DNA of 64,000 nt from Phytophthora colocasiae (lineage: Eukaryota; Oomycota; Peronosporomycetes; Peronosporales; Peronosporaceae): the NCBI GenBank assembly GCA_018806915.1, contig JAGKQI010000067.1, positions 186,001 to 250,000 of the forward strand, given 5' to 3'. The notes beneath the pieces are model-generated. The model was not told the DNA's origin and made no database searches. It saw only the letters and a program-made list of their open reading frames with translations. Positions 30,731-40,555 of this stretch are shown here, piece by piece. Positions within the stretch are counted from its first letter, which is position 1. Every line of letters begins with the position of its first letter. The position numbers were made by a program, and so were the translations under genes.

Positions 30731-31649
30731 CCGTGCGCGCCAAATCGATAGGACCCCCCCTGAATATGCCCATAACTCAGTCAGTTTTTATCATTTTAAG
30801 TTGCGGTTTTGACAGTAGATCCATAACACGGTAAGAAAGGACCTATGGGCGTTTGTTTTAGCGTTTTTGCACCCTAAAGTATGGCTCCCATACAAAAAAC
30901 GGTTTTTTGCCAAACGACACAATTTAGGACCCCCCATGCTTCAATACAAATCCCTATACTAAATAAAACCCGCTCAAAATGATATGACTGGGGATTTGTA
31001 TGGGGACATGTTCTAAACCTCTGTAGAGTGAAGGTGAGTGCAGGTATCATGGCTCTGAATTACACAGAACATTGATAATAGATAAGTGCATGTTTGGTAG
31101 AGATCATTTACGCTTTAGAGAGTTCTTATGCAAGGGATCGACATTATTATTTTGTCTCTAACATTTGAACGCATTTAGTGGTTGATTTGGCCAAATCATA
31201 GTCACTAAATGCGTTCAAATCTAGAGACAAACTGACTGTTAAAGTGGCAGCAATTACTTTGTAACTCTCTGCCAATGGTTATGGCCTTATGCACTTATCT
31301 ATTATCAATGTTCTGTGTAATTCAGAGCCATGATACCTGCACTCACCTTCACTCTACAGAGGTTTAGAACATGTCCCCATACAAATCCCCAGTCATATCA
31401 TTTTGAGCGGGTTTTATTTAGTATAGGGATTTGTATTGAAGCATGGGGGGTCCTAAATTGTGTCGTTTGGCAAAAAACCGTTTTTTGTATGGGAGCCATA
31501 CTTTAGGGTGCAAAAACGCTAAAACAAACGCCCATAGGTCCTTTCTTACCGTGTTATGGATCTACTGTCAAAACCGCAACTTAAAATGATAAAAACTGAC
31601 TGAGTTATGGGCATATTCAGGGGGGGTCCTATCGATTTGGCGCGCACTG
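30731..31649. mobile_element. Long-palindrome TA-flanked element (MITE-like), 919 bp
   Basis: Two inverted arms of 361 bp each (30731-31091 and 31289-31649) flank a 197-bp centre. The ends read CCGTGCGCGCCAAATCGATA on the left and the complement of CAGTGCGCGCCAAATCGATA on the right. The element is flanked by TA on both sides (30729-30730, 31650-31651). Removing the element and one TA leaves the Copia coding sequence in frame (VLY followed by DNELVF). TA duplication suggests Tc1/mariner-type transposition. No transposase is encoded. The centre contains a second, nearly perfect palindrome (31151-31231). The arms look almost identical, so the copy is young or kept uniform by replication or repair. 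Confidence 0.9.
31151..31231. repeat. Inner palindrome in the loop of the long-palindrome element
   Basis: An 81-bp near-perfect inverted repeat running from TTTGTCTCTA to TAGAGACAAA with TTTGGCCAAA at its centre. It lies within the 197-bp loop of the outer palindrome. It could be an older nested insertion or part of the element's own structure. Confidence 0.85.
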
Positions 31650-31651
31650 TA

Positions 31652-33143
31652 TGACAATGAACTTGTGTTTGTTGCAAAAGCAATAAATGGAGCGTACTAT
31701 GTGCAGAATAAAACGTTGTTTGAACGACAAGCATTATGCAATGCAGTTAAAGCACAGCCCTGCAAGCCGTTAGCTGATCCACATACAGTTAGGCTTGGAA
31801 ATGTACTACAAGAGTGGCATGTCAAACTTGGCCACTTAAACAAAGACACAGTCATCGATATGCTAAGCAAAAGACTAGTGGGTGGGATGCCCATGCTGTC
31901 AGCTGCAGGTCTTAAGAAAGTCCCGTTCTTCTGCACAACATGTGCAGAGATGAAAAAACGGAGGATGTCCTACCGCAACACGAAGGGTTCGAGAGACGAA
32001 CAACCTATCAGTACCATCCACATGGACACGAACGGTCCAATGAAAACAATGGGTGTGTACGGAAGTTCCGGAAGAATCAAGTACTTTCTGAGCGTCATCG
32101 ATGACAACACGTCGTGGCGATGGACATTTGTCCTCCGCGATAAGAAAGAAGTCTTTAAAAAGGTAGAAGAGCTTCTACTGCAGCTAGAACGTGAAGGTAA
32201 ATTCACAATTCGAAGAATACGCTCAGATGGAGGCACTGAGTTTGTGAACGCTGCGTTTCAGAGCTTCTGTAAAGGGAAGGGCATTGCCTTCCAGAAGTCA
32301 AACACTTATACTCCAGAAGAGAATGGAGCGGCAGAACGCGATCATCAGAGTAAACTGGATCGAGTGCGTTGTGCATTAAAGGATGCTGAGATGGCTCACA
32401 GATGGTGGCCAGAAGCACTGATGTACATGACCTATGTGCAGAATCGCACACCTATGCGTAGATTGGGATACCTGACGCCTTATGAAATGGTGTACGGGAA
32501 ACCGCCCAACGTAAAGGAACTGCCAGTATGGGGTTCGGTCTGTTTCGCACATGTGCCAGAGGCGCTAAGGAAGGACAAGAAACTGTCCGCGCGTGCTGTA
32601 AAGTGTCGATTCCTAGGAATCTCTGACGAAACAAAGGGTTACCGGTTATGGGACATCTATAACAACAAGCACATTCTATCACGAGATGTGTTGTTCGATA
32701 CGACCAATGTGGCTACGATGGTCCGGAGAGCATTCGGACAAATCGATCCAACCCTCACTTCTGAATTTGCCGAGTGCGGGATACCCGCAGCAGCAGAAGT
32801 TGATACACCGACCACTGAGTATACAGGGTCAGTGGGAGCTCAATCGCCAAATCAGGCGGCTAACCCAACAGTGGGAGCTAATAACAAACGCCGACGTGCA
32901 GGGCTAGTGGAGACACCACAAAGCCATGAACCACGCCCAAGGCGAGAGACAAAGAAACCTAAGCGGTATCAGGACTATCAATGCTTCCAAGCGATGTTAG
33001 AGAAGAACATTACGCAGGATATTGCGGAGCATAAAGTGCCAACGCCCCGATCGCTCAAAGCAGCTTTGAACGGACCTCATAGAGAGCAATGGAAACAAGC
33101 TCTAGAACTAGAGTATGACTCCTTAATCGAGATTGGAACATAG
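31652..33143 (+). pseudogene. Copia integrase region, ended by a premature TAG
   Basis: After the palindromic element the frame resumes with FVAKAINGAYYVQN. It has the HHCC zinc site (WHVKLGHLN, then FFCTTCAEM), and the D-D-E catalytic residues in HMDTNGPM, IRSDGGTEF and PEENGAAERDH. Then comes the GKPPNVKELPVWG type target-binding region common in Copia elements. The frame stops at TAG 33141-33143 in the context IEIGT-stop-RLVRLP. Downstream sequence continues in the same frame, and most Copia proteins have Trp at that position, so a TGG-to-TAG change is likely. Confidence 0.88.
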
Positions 33144-34625
33144 AGACTCGTACGACTTCCACCTGGACGTAAGGCTTTGCCAAGTCATTGGGTACTTGTT
33201 GTCAAGTACAACGCCGACGGTACTGTCGAGCGGTTCAAAGCCCGCCTAGTCGCGCAAGGTAACTACCAAGAATATGGAGTTGACTGTGACGAAGTATACG
33301 CACCAGTGGCACGATTCGAGTCACTACGCCTGGTGCTGGCAATAGGGACCATATTGGACTGTCATATCCATCAGATGGATGTCCACACGGCCTTCTTGAA
33401 CGGCACAATGGATGGGGAGCAGAAAATCTACATGAGGCAACCTCACGGCTTTGTGAAGCGAGGCCACGAGCATCTGGTCTGTGAACTTCAGAAGAGCATC
33501 TATGGCTTAAAGCAAGCACCTCGCATTTGGTACAGAGTGCTACACTCCTTTTTGATGGAGATGGGTTTTGCACGCTGCCACAAAGAGTTTTGCATCTACG
33601 TGCAAAAAGTGGGAGAAAATTGGCTTATAGTCGTGGTATATGTTGATGATCTGACGATCATGTCAAGAGACATGGGTCTTATCAACAAGCTAAAAGCTGA
33701 GTTGTCTAACAGGTTCAAAATGAAAGACTTAGGAGACATTCACTACATCCTCAAAATGGAGGTAAAACGCAATAGAGAACAGCGTGTGATGACAATCTCA
33801 CAACGCAAATATATTGCAGAACTAGTCACCAAGTACCAATTGGTTGACAGCGCACCGGTGATGACACCGCAAGTCCCTGGCCTTGTGCTAGAGCCAGAGA
33901 CAGAAATGACCACAGAACAGATTGCGGCACAGCCTTATGACTACAGAGGCATTGTTGGATCTCTCCAGTATTTAGTCCGAGGGACTCGACCCGATATAGC
34001 TAACGCGGTTAGAGAACTTAGCAAGTTCCTGTCTTGTTACAACCGTACGCATTGGGATGCAGCTAGGCGAGTACTCAAATACTTGAAAGGGACGTCAACG
34101 TACGGTCTATATTTCGATGGAAAAGCACGAGATGTGACTTACGAAGTGTACACTGACGCGAGCTTCGCGTGTCAACCTAAAGAACGTAAATCCGTTACTG
34201 GATACGTGATCCAAATGGCCGGTACTAGTGTATCGTGGTGTAGTAGCAAGCAAGGAGGCGTGTCGCTTTCGACTGCTGAAGCAGAACTCATCGCACTAAG
34301 CGAGGGAGCCAAAGAGAGTGAGTGGTTGTGGCATCTTCTAAGCGAGATGGGATTCCCACAAAAAGTACCAGTGCAGGTTTGGTGTGATAGTAATGCCGCC
34401 ATCAGCATTGTGAGAAACCCTGGGAATCACAAAGCAAATAAGCACATAGAAATTCGTTTTCTATTCACACGGGACTTAGTGGAACTTGGTCGCCTTAAGA
34501 TTGCTTATTGTGCCACGCAAGAAATGACTGCAGACATTCTCACAAAAGCTCTGCCGACAAAACAGTTCCTAAAACTGAGAGGAAAGCTAGGTGTACGGGA
34601 TCTAAAACTTCCCCCTAGTACTTAG
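33144..34625 (+). pseudogene. Copia reverse transcriptase and RNase H region
   Basis: This continues in frame after the TAG. The reverse transcriptase shows HWVLVVKYNADG, RLVAQGNYQEYG, QMDVHTAFLNG (first Asp), YGLKQAPRIWY and YVDDLTIM (catalytic YVDD). RNase H follows with YTDASFACQP, SLSTAEAELIAL, CDSNAAISI and NKHIEIRFLF, ending near ILTKALP. A purine-rich tract (AGTGGGAG) directly precedes the 3' LTR at 34632 and could prime plus-strand synthesis. Apart from the upstream stop, no lesion is seen in this part. Confidence 0.9.
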
Positions 34626-34992
34626 TGGGAGTGTTGAACGGTAGGCGCGCTTGAGCGCGCCTCTTGCGAATAAGGCAGCGTGTCTGCCAGCGAGTAAAAA
34701 GTAAAACCTCTCTAAACAATTTATTGTTGAGTTACTTCTATCATTAGCAAGTACGAGAGGGAGTTCAGATCCCATCTGAGATCTGGATAGTGCAGACAGT
34801 TGCTGTCTGCCATCCATTAGAGCAAAGGAACGGTATTTGACACTTTTCGCACTTGGAAAGTACAGTCTTCCTTCAAATCCTGATTTCGGAATCCAGCGTA
34901 TATAAGCGCCTATAGTTTCGAAGTTCTAGAATGTACTCGAATTAGGAATTTACTTCGAATTGCGCACTTCCTCACTATAATCCGCAGCCGGC

Positions 34993-35001
34993 TATATAAG
35001 A
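34993..35001 (+). promoter_or_regulatory. Probable TATA box of the DDE transposase gene
   Basis: CTATATAAG lies about 70 bases upstream of the transposase ATG (35069). A second TATA-like motif, GTATATAAG, lies near 34898. Spacing suits a short leader; no start site is shown directly. Confidence 0.5.
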
Positions 35002-35068
35002 GCAGCTCTAAAGCGAAGCTGCCTTCGCGGACTCACTTCCGAATCCACCTCCTCCAATTCGCATTGAC

Positions 35069-36445
35069 ATGCCCGCCACCAAAAAGTCTTCGAAGCGCTC
35101 CAAGCGACAGCTGTCTGTAGCCGAGTTTCGTGCAGCTTCTGCCGAACTCTATCGTGAAGATGAAAAACGCAAGACAAAGATCGCACGAATTGTCCCTCCT
35201 ACTCGAGGTTTAGACTCGGATGACGAGCTCGCCACCCCGAATCCTCACTACGACCTGTGTCTCCGTGCTGAAGGACCCGAAGGTGTGCTCAAGCACACGA
35301 ACTTTTCGCCGGCGGAATTCGATCGCATCTGGCAGAGTATCGAGGGCTTCGTCGCTTCTAACTGGGGTGTGGGGCGTGGAAAGAAGCCAGAGGAATCCCC
35401 GAAAGACGCGTTTTTCATGTCGGTCTGCGCGCTGAAGCACTGTGGTAGGTGGGATACCGTCGCTCACATGTTTAAAAAATCTCCGTCCACCTTCCAGAAG
35501 CTGGTTCGAGGATTTTTAACTGTGGTCGCGCTTCGCCTGTACGAGCTGTATGTTAGCTCGCAAGAGAAAGTGACTGTGGAGAAACTCACGCTTAGCGGGA
35601 ACACGTTTGACAACTTCAAATGTGCTAGATACGCTACCGACGTTACCTTCCAGCAGGCGAATCGTCCGTTGGGTAATCACCGGGAGGCGATCTCGTACTA
35701 CAGTGGCAAACATCATCTCTACGGCTACAAGGTCGAAGTGTCTGTGCTTCCTACTGGTATCGCACTAAATTGTACTCCACACGCGCGGGGTAGTGTTGCT
35801 GACATTACCATGTTTCGAGAAAACGCTGCGTTCCATTTGAACGCACTCAAGAAACAGTCGGATGAAATTAATCTTCCAGACAGCGATCCACTACACGATA
35901 AATATCCTAACGAGTGGGCCGTACTGACGGATAAAGGGTATCAAGGCCTGGCGACAGACTTCCGCGCAATCCATCCCAAGAAACAACAGGGTCTTCGGAC
36001 TCTTGCTATGGCCGACGTAGCCCAGAACGACAGGATCTCACATGATCGTGTGATTGTAGAAAACTACTTCGGCCGGATGAAGACTATTTGGGCGCTGTGT
36101 GCGGACAAATATCGCTGGGACGAATGCAGGTACGACATGTACTTTAAGGCATGTCTGGCGCTGACAAATGTGCACGTCCGTCTGCGTCCACTCCGTGCCG
36201 TGGACGGAGACAACTATCGCAAATATGAGTGTCGCCTCAGAGGCATCGGTCTTGACGGAGAAGAGTACGAAGAGGAGAGGCAGAGAGAATACCGGCTCAA
36301 CCGCAGAGTACGAGTTGAAACCAATCCGCGCCGCCATAGCTACGTGGGCGTCGAGGCTACTTCGCGTCACACCAGCGTAGAGAACGACGTGTTGGGCGAG
36401 TCGTCTGGGTCGGAGGAGGAAGATCTGGACGCGACGCAGTTGTGA
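35069..36445 (+). CDS. HARBI1/DDE_Tnp_4-type transposase
   Basis: An uninterrupted 458-aa transposase. The N-terminus is basic (MPATKKSSKRSKRQ), followed by an N-terminal helical region (FSPAEFDRIWQSIEGF, MFKKSPSTFQKLV). The catalytic domain shows the first Asp in YATDVTFQ, then KHHLYGYKVEVSVLP and GSVADITMF (Asp), VLTDKGYQGL (Asp) and HDRVIVENYFGRMK (Glu), with the order expected of DDE_Tnp_4 proteins. It ends in an acidic tail (SGSEEEDLDATQL). All catalytic candidates are present, so the enzyme may be active. Which Asp forms the triad, two of several, is not settled by eye. Confidence 0.88.
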   Translation: MPATKKSSKRSKRQLSVAEFRAASAELYREDEKRKTKIARIVPPTRGLDSDDELATPNPHYDLCLRAEGPEGVLKHTNFSPAEFDRIWQSIEGFVASNWGVGRGKKPEESPKDAFFMSVCALKHCGRWDTVAHMFKKSPSTFQKLVRGFLTVVALRLYELYVSSQEKVTVEKLTLSGNTFDNFKCARYATDVTFQQANRPLGNHREAISYYSGKHHLYGYKVEVSVLPTGIALNCTPHARGSVADITMFRENAAFHLNALKKQSDEINLPDSDPLHDKYPNEWAVLTDKGYQGLATDFRAIHPKKQQGLRTLAMADVAQNDRISHDRVIVENYFGRMKTIWALCADKYRWDECRYDMYFKACLALTNVHVRLRPLRAVDGDNYRKYECRLRGIGLDGEEYEEERQREYRLNRRVRVETNPRRHSYVGVEATSRHTSVENDVLGESSGSEEEDLDATQL

Positions 36446-37943
36446 ACTGCGCCATTCACTGGGGTATTTTCCATCGCTCCCTATATGCGTAGACACTTAA
36501 CAAATTCTCATCTCTGGCGTTACTTCCAAAATCTGTGAGCGGCTTCTTCCCTTAGTGACTATAAGCGTAATGTAAGTGGAAATGCGAATTTGCTGACCGA
36601 ATTCTGAAGTCCAGCTGCAAATACACCCTTTGTCAAGTACTGCGGTTATAGTTCGATACTGAAAATCAGCTCTATTGTGCGATGACGACAAGAGGCGAGG
36701 AGTGAGGCCGTAGAGGACGAAGTCCGAAGACGAGCTCACTTCCTCTTTTGCCTCCAGGTACCGAGCACGGATCTAGAGAGTAGGCTTAGAGGTTAAGAGT
36801 ATCAATACACTTGATTGAGTTTATCTAGTGTGTTCTGTTCATTTCAACAAATTTCTATCCGAGTCGGTTCTCCTACAGCAAGCCGGTTAATAAAGTGCTG
36901 GGCTTCTGCATCGGTCTACTACAGATGCGCGTGTTCATCGAGACTATTTTCACTGTAGTGGCAAGAATCAAGAGCGAAAAACACGACGAACCTGTTCAAC
37001 AACATGAGGCAGAGACAGTGGGAAGCAATACAGCGGACGAGACGACGAGGGGTAACTATAGTCGACGGGCTAAGCAACTTGAACTGGGATTACTGTACGC
37101 CACGTTCATTCAGGTTATTGTCCGCGATATCCCGCTGTTCGTACTGCAGGCGAACGCTACAATCCATTACCGCAAGTGGAAGTTCATCGATATATTTACC
37201 GTCATCTCGACGTTCATCACATTGACGCGTGGTACGGCAGTATATGTGGCAAAAGAAGATGGTGGCGGTATGAAGATCTTGGCGTTTGTCTTCCTGGTGG
37301 GGCAGTTCGTATTCCGTCTCGGAGCAATTTTGCTGCTGGCTATGACCAAAGGGCTGACAATTATGGTGTATGGAATCGTGATCACGGTGTTTGGTATACT
37401 CTGGACTGCTAAGCTACGTCTGGCACACCCGAGTCAGCGTTTCTTGGATCAATTACCTCGTGCAGTCGTCTTCTTTCCGTTCTTCACGCTGTTCGTCGTC
37501 AACGGGTCAAAGTTGACAGCCAGATACGGTTCTGCAGTCTCCGCTCTTCGCAGCACCGAGCTATTCCATCTACATCTTTGGAGATGTCTTGAGAATATCG
37601 TTGGGATTATCCTCGCTATTTCCCTGCCACGGTACACTGACTTTGGAGTCAGCTCCGATGCAACCGTAGCGCTCATCGGAGTGGTTTGTGCCGCCATATA
37701 CGTAGTTTCGGGTGCCATTTTCTACTGCGCTTCTGATCGTTGTTTGAAGCGCAACTCCAATAGAGAGAGTGGCAACGATGCGTTTGACCCGGTAGAAGTT
37801 CCGTACTAGTATGCTAGAGAAGCTTTGTAAAACATCAATCACAACACCTTCGCAACCGACCGTTATGCGTGGCTCTCTTATAATTGCCATGTCTTTTGTT
37901 CAAACTCTTATCAATTTCCACTTATCAAGTTCTTGGTGACGAG

Positions 37944-40398
37944 ATGGAGCTGCTGTCTGCGCAGCAAAAGCGAGAGTTCTTCGAAGAGCTCGAGGAATTG
38001 CTGCGTCCATCAAGGCGTCGACGTTTGAACCCAAGTTCAATCGGCATTTCCCAAACGACTGGGACGCGGCATCAGGAGGCAGCCTCCGCCAGTGTCATTG
38101 TTGAGAAAGAGCGTTCGCCAATACTTGGACAGCAGCAAACTGCAGAGTTACCAGCTCCAACTCCGATAGAAATGCGAGATCTCAAGAAACTCGGCGCCTT
38201 GCAACAGGAGAAGCGACCACCGGAACGAAAGTCGAAAAGGTCACCTGCCAAGAAAGCGAAAACAGCTACCCCGGTGAACCCGAAAACCTTGTTGTTAACG
38301 GGGAAGTGCGTTCTACTTGTCCCGTTCGGACCGGACATGGGCCGAAAGCGATTGGAGATTTTGCAGAGTCTGGTTGAAAAATTGGGTGGTACTGTGGTGC
38401 AATCACTTCTGAAGACAAATACTCGAGCAGGAGTTGGATCGGGTGCTGCTGCTATTGTGAACTGGAATGAGGTTAGTTTGGTCATTGTGAGTGGACAACT
38501 GACGCGAGAGAAAGCAGCAGAGTTTTTGCATATTGATAAGTTCCCCCCAGCCAACATCGAGGTCTACACCCCAGAATGGTTGGTATATTTACGCCAGGAG
38601 AAAAAAGTTCCACCTGCGGGGTTAATTTTGACATGGGCTGAGCAACAGGACATTCACGAAGAAGCTGCACAACACGAACAGCATTGCGAGAAGGTTGCAC
38701 AGCAGTTAGAAGAGAAGCGCACCATGAAAAGTAAAGGTGACGAAAGTGACGACGAAGGTTCCGACCAGGAGAATTCGGGGACAAGAGGTATCTTGCGGGC
38801 CCCACCAGTTCAAATTGACAGTGAAGATATTCGCGAGCAGCAAGCTGCTTTAAATGAGAACAACTGCAAGCTGGTGGAGGAGCGAACGCCGATCTTTTAC
38901 AAGAACAATCCTGGATTCCGTCCAATTAACGAAACAGCAGTACCTGATTCCAAGAAGATCAAAGGCGATGGTTTCATTTGCCAACGCTCGTCAGGTACTT
39001 ATCGTGAAGATTGTTTTTTATCTTCTTGCAGGTGTTCTAAGTATTTTTTGTTACCTTCAGCGGTTCAACAAAACCTTAACGCTCACTTAACCGATCCACT
39101 TGAGGAGATGATGGAGTTTCTCGACGTCGAACGTGATGTGTGGCGGCAGTACATGTATAAAGTAAGGACAACCTAAGATTTGTTGCCTTCTTGGTTTCAG
39201 ATTTAACATCACTATGGTTTCTTGTGCAGAAAGTTGTTTCAAGTCTGAAGGCAACTCGCCGCCGCGTCTGTAGTGTAAAGGATTTCAAGGATATGCACTG
39301 GGTAAAGGGGCGGTTGCGAGACAAAGTCGTCGAAATTCTCGAGACTGGTCGATTGGCCAAACTTGACGCAAAGAAGAGCAATCCGCGACTGCGCGCATTG
39401 GTTGAGATTGCTAGAATCTGGGGTGTCGGCCCGGTTACTGCAGCTAAGCTTTATGGTCAGGGCTATAAATCGGTGGCAGATTTGCGAAAGCCCGAAGCTG
39501 TCTCTGCGCTGACTACGCAGCAGCAAATTGGAGTGAAACACTACGAAGATTTCCTTACCAAGATTCCTCGGTAAGGCTATGTTACTGAATTGTGTACAAA
39601 TGAAGTGTATTTAACTCACATTGTGTTTATTCTCAAGAGCCGAAGTCCACCAGATTGAGAAAACTGTAGTGGATGAAGTGCACAAGATGATACCAAACGC
39701 CATCGCCCTGGCATGTGGGTCTTATCGTCGCGGCAAGCTTTCGTCGGGGGATTGCGACGTGCTGGTAACCGATCCCGACGCAGATACGTGCGATATCTTA
39801 CCCAAACTACTAAAACGTCTCCACGAATCAGGTTTTCTTACAGGTAAACAGTCTTCAGCATACTTCTTCTTTCCAAGTATTTCACGACATTATTGTTTCT
39901 TGTTCAGACGATTTGACTCACTTCCAAAAGCAAAAGACTGGTGGTTGCGATACATACATGGGTGTTTGCCGTGTCTCCAAGGTTCGATTGAGCTTAATTC
40001 ACGTCTCAAGATGACAGTGTTAGCCTACTAATTATGATGCTGAACAGGATCTACCATTTCGCCGTTTGGATATCAAGATCTATCCTCGACACTTTTTCGG
40101 CTTCGCGATGCTGTATTTTACTGGTAGCGACCACTTCAATCGTAGTATGCGGCTATACGCTAACAAAAACGGTTGGAGCCTCTCGGACCGTGCACTCACT
40201 CGTGTGATGCGAGTGAATGGAACCAAAGTCCGACTTGGTGAAAGTGTCATCTGTGAATCTGAAGTGGACGTGTTCATCGCACTGGGGCTCGAATACAAAG
40301 ACCCCACGGAGCGCAACTGTTTTGACATTAAGTTTATCGAAGAGGACGAAGCAAAGGCCAAGCGGAACTCCATACACGCGGATGGTGCTAGCGAGTAA
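37944..40398 (+). CDS. POLL: DNA polymerase lambda-like (family X), six exons
   Basis: Exons 37944-38994, 39061-39161, 39230-39570, 39638-39843, 39908-39981 and 40048-40398, with consistent GT-AG introns of 64-68 bp. The start is MELLSAQQKREF. A BRCT domain lies near residues 120-230 (GKCVLLVPFG, VYTPEWLVYL), then an acidic linker, the 8-kDa domain (RDKVVEILETG, with the Lys that aligns with the lyase Lys of pol beta/lambda), the second hairpin GVGPVTAAKLYGQGY, the catalytic GSYRRGKLSSGDCDVLV (GS and DxD), DDLTHFQKQKTGG, RLDIKIYP (third Asp) and YFTGSDHFNRSMR. The enzyme fills gaps in base excision repair and end joining. About 135 bases separate it from the membrane gene upstream. The assignment to lambda rests on the BRCT domain plus YFTGS; a mu- or TdT-like role is less likely. 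Confidence 0.9.
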
Positions 40399-40555
40399 GG
40401 AGAATAAATAATCAACAACAAATTTTTTTTCGCCTTCAACTTGATATCAACACAAAGTTGCATACAAACATCAAGTCAACTAAGATTTCGAGTAAGTGCG
40501 ATGATTCAATTTTCATGAACCATCACTACCGATATACACACTTGTGCGCTTCACG

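Larger units (their letters stand above)
34819..36673 (+). mobile_element. Intact IS5/PIF-Harbinger-type DDE transposon inside the 3' LTR
   Basis: 1,855 bp, starting AGAGC and ending GCTCT, flanked by a 3-bp ATT duplication (34816-34818 and 36674-36676) that is present once in the uninterrupted 5' LTR. Beyond the first five bases the terminal repeats are imperfect, sharing a GTAT block about 15 bases in. A 3-bp target duplication and a DDE_Tnp_4-type transposase point to the PIF/Harbinger-IS5 group, although its usual target is TWA rather than ATT. It encodes one intact transposase and no SANT partner. Confidence 0.9.
28633..36849 (+). mobile_element. Ty1/Copia LTR retrotransposon with two nested insertions
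   Basis: A Copia-type element with 360-bp LTRs (28633-28992 and 34632-36849 less the insertion), gene order gag, protease, integrase, reverse transcriptase, RNase H, and a probable 5-bp target duplication (AATCT at 28628-28632, AATTT at 36850-36854, one mismatch). LTRs begin TGTTGAACGG and end CAACA. I see one base difference between them, so the insertion is young. Copia elements replicate through an RNA intermediate in virus-like particles. A 919-bp palindromic element interrupts the coding region and a 1,855-bp DDE element interrupts the 3' LTR. Without those, the element would be about 5.4 kb. A TAG interrupts pol, so this copy is not autonomous. Confidence 0.93.
34632..36849 (+). repeat. 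Copia 3' LTR, split by a DDE element
   Basis: The LTR runs 34632-34818 and 36677-36849 once the insertion and its second ATT copy (34819-36676) are removed, giving 360 bp, exactly the 5' LTR length. The junction sequence in the 5' LTR is CCATCCATTGTGCGATG. The only difference I see between the LTRs is C in the 5' copy versus T in the 3' copy about seven bases before the end. Confidence 0.93.
28403..37809 (+). pseudogene. Multi-pass membrane protein gene split by a Copia insertion
   Basis: The left part (from ATG 28403, MGLVRHVGDFWKSF, to 28632) and the right part (36850-37809) are in the same frame once the insertion and one 5-bp target copy are removed: the left half ends with GLGIDN and the right half resumes with FYPSRFSYSK. 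The combined protein is about 395 aa with many hydrophobic helices (e.g. ILSIVFLVVSGVVLGFVG; ILAFVFLVGQFVFRLGAILL; GLTIMVYGIVITVFGILW) and a loop with WRCLENIVG. The spacing and this segment faintly recall XK-related proteins, a weak resemblance. The stop at 37809 lies 134 bp before polymerase lambda on the same strand. The host allele can no longer encode the full protein unless the element is spliced out. An ATG at 28328 is an alternative start. Confidence 0.75.

Noticed and set aside
31546..31734. 62-aa minus-strand ORF across the right edge of the palindromic element
   Set aside because: Spans an insertion junction, so it is a chance frame.
38072..38557. 161-aa minus-strand ORF
   Set aside because: Antisense to the polymerase lambda first exon.
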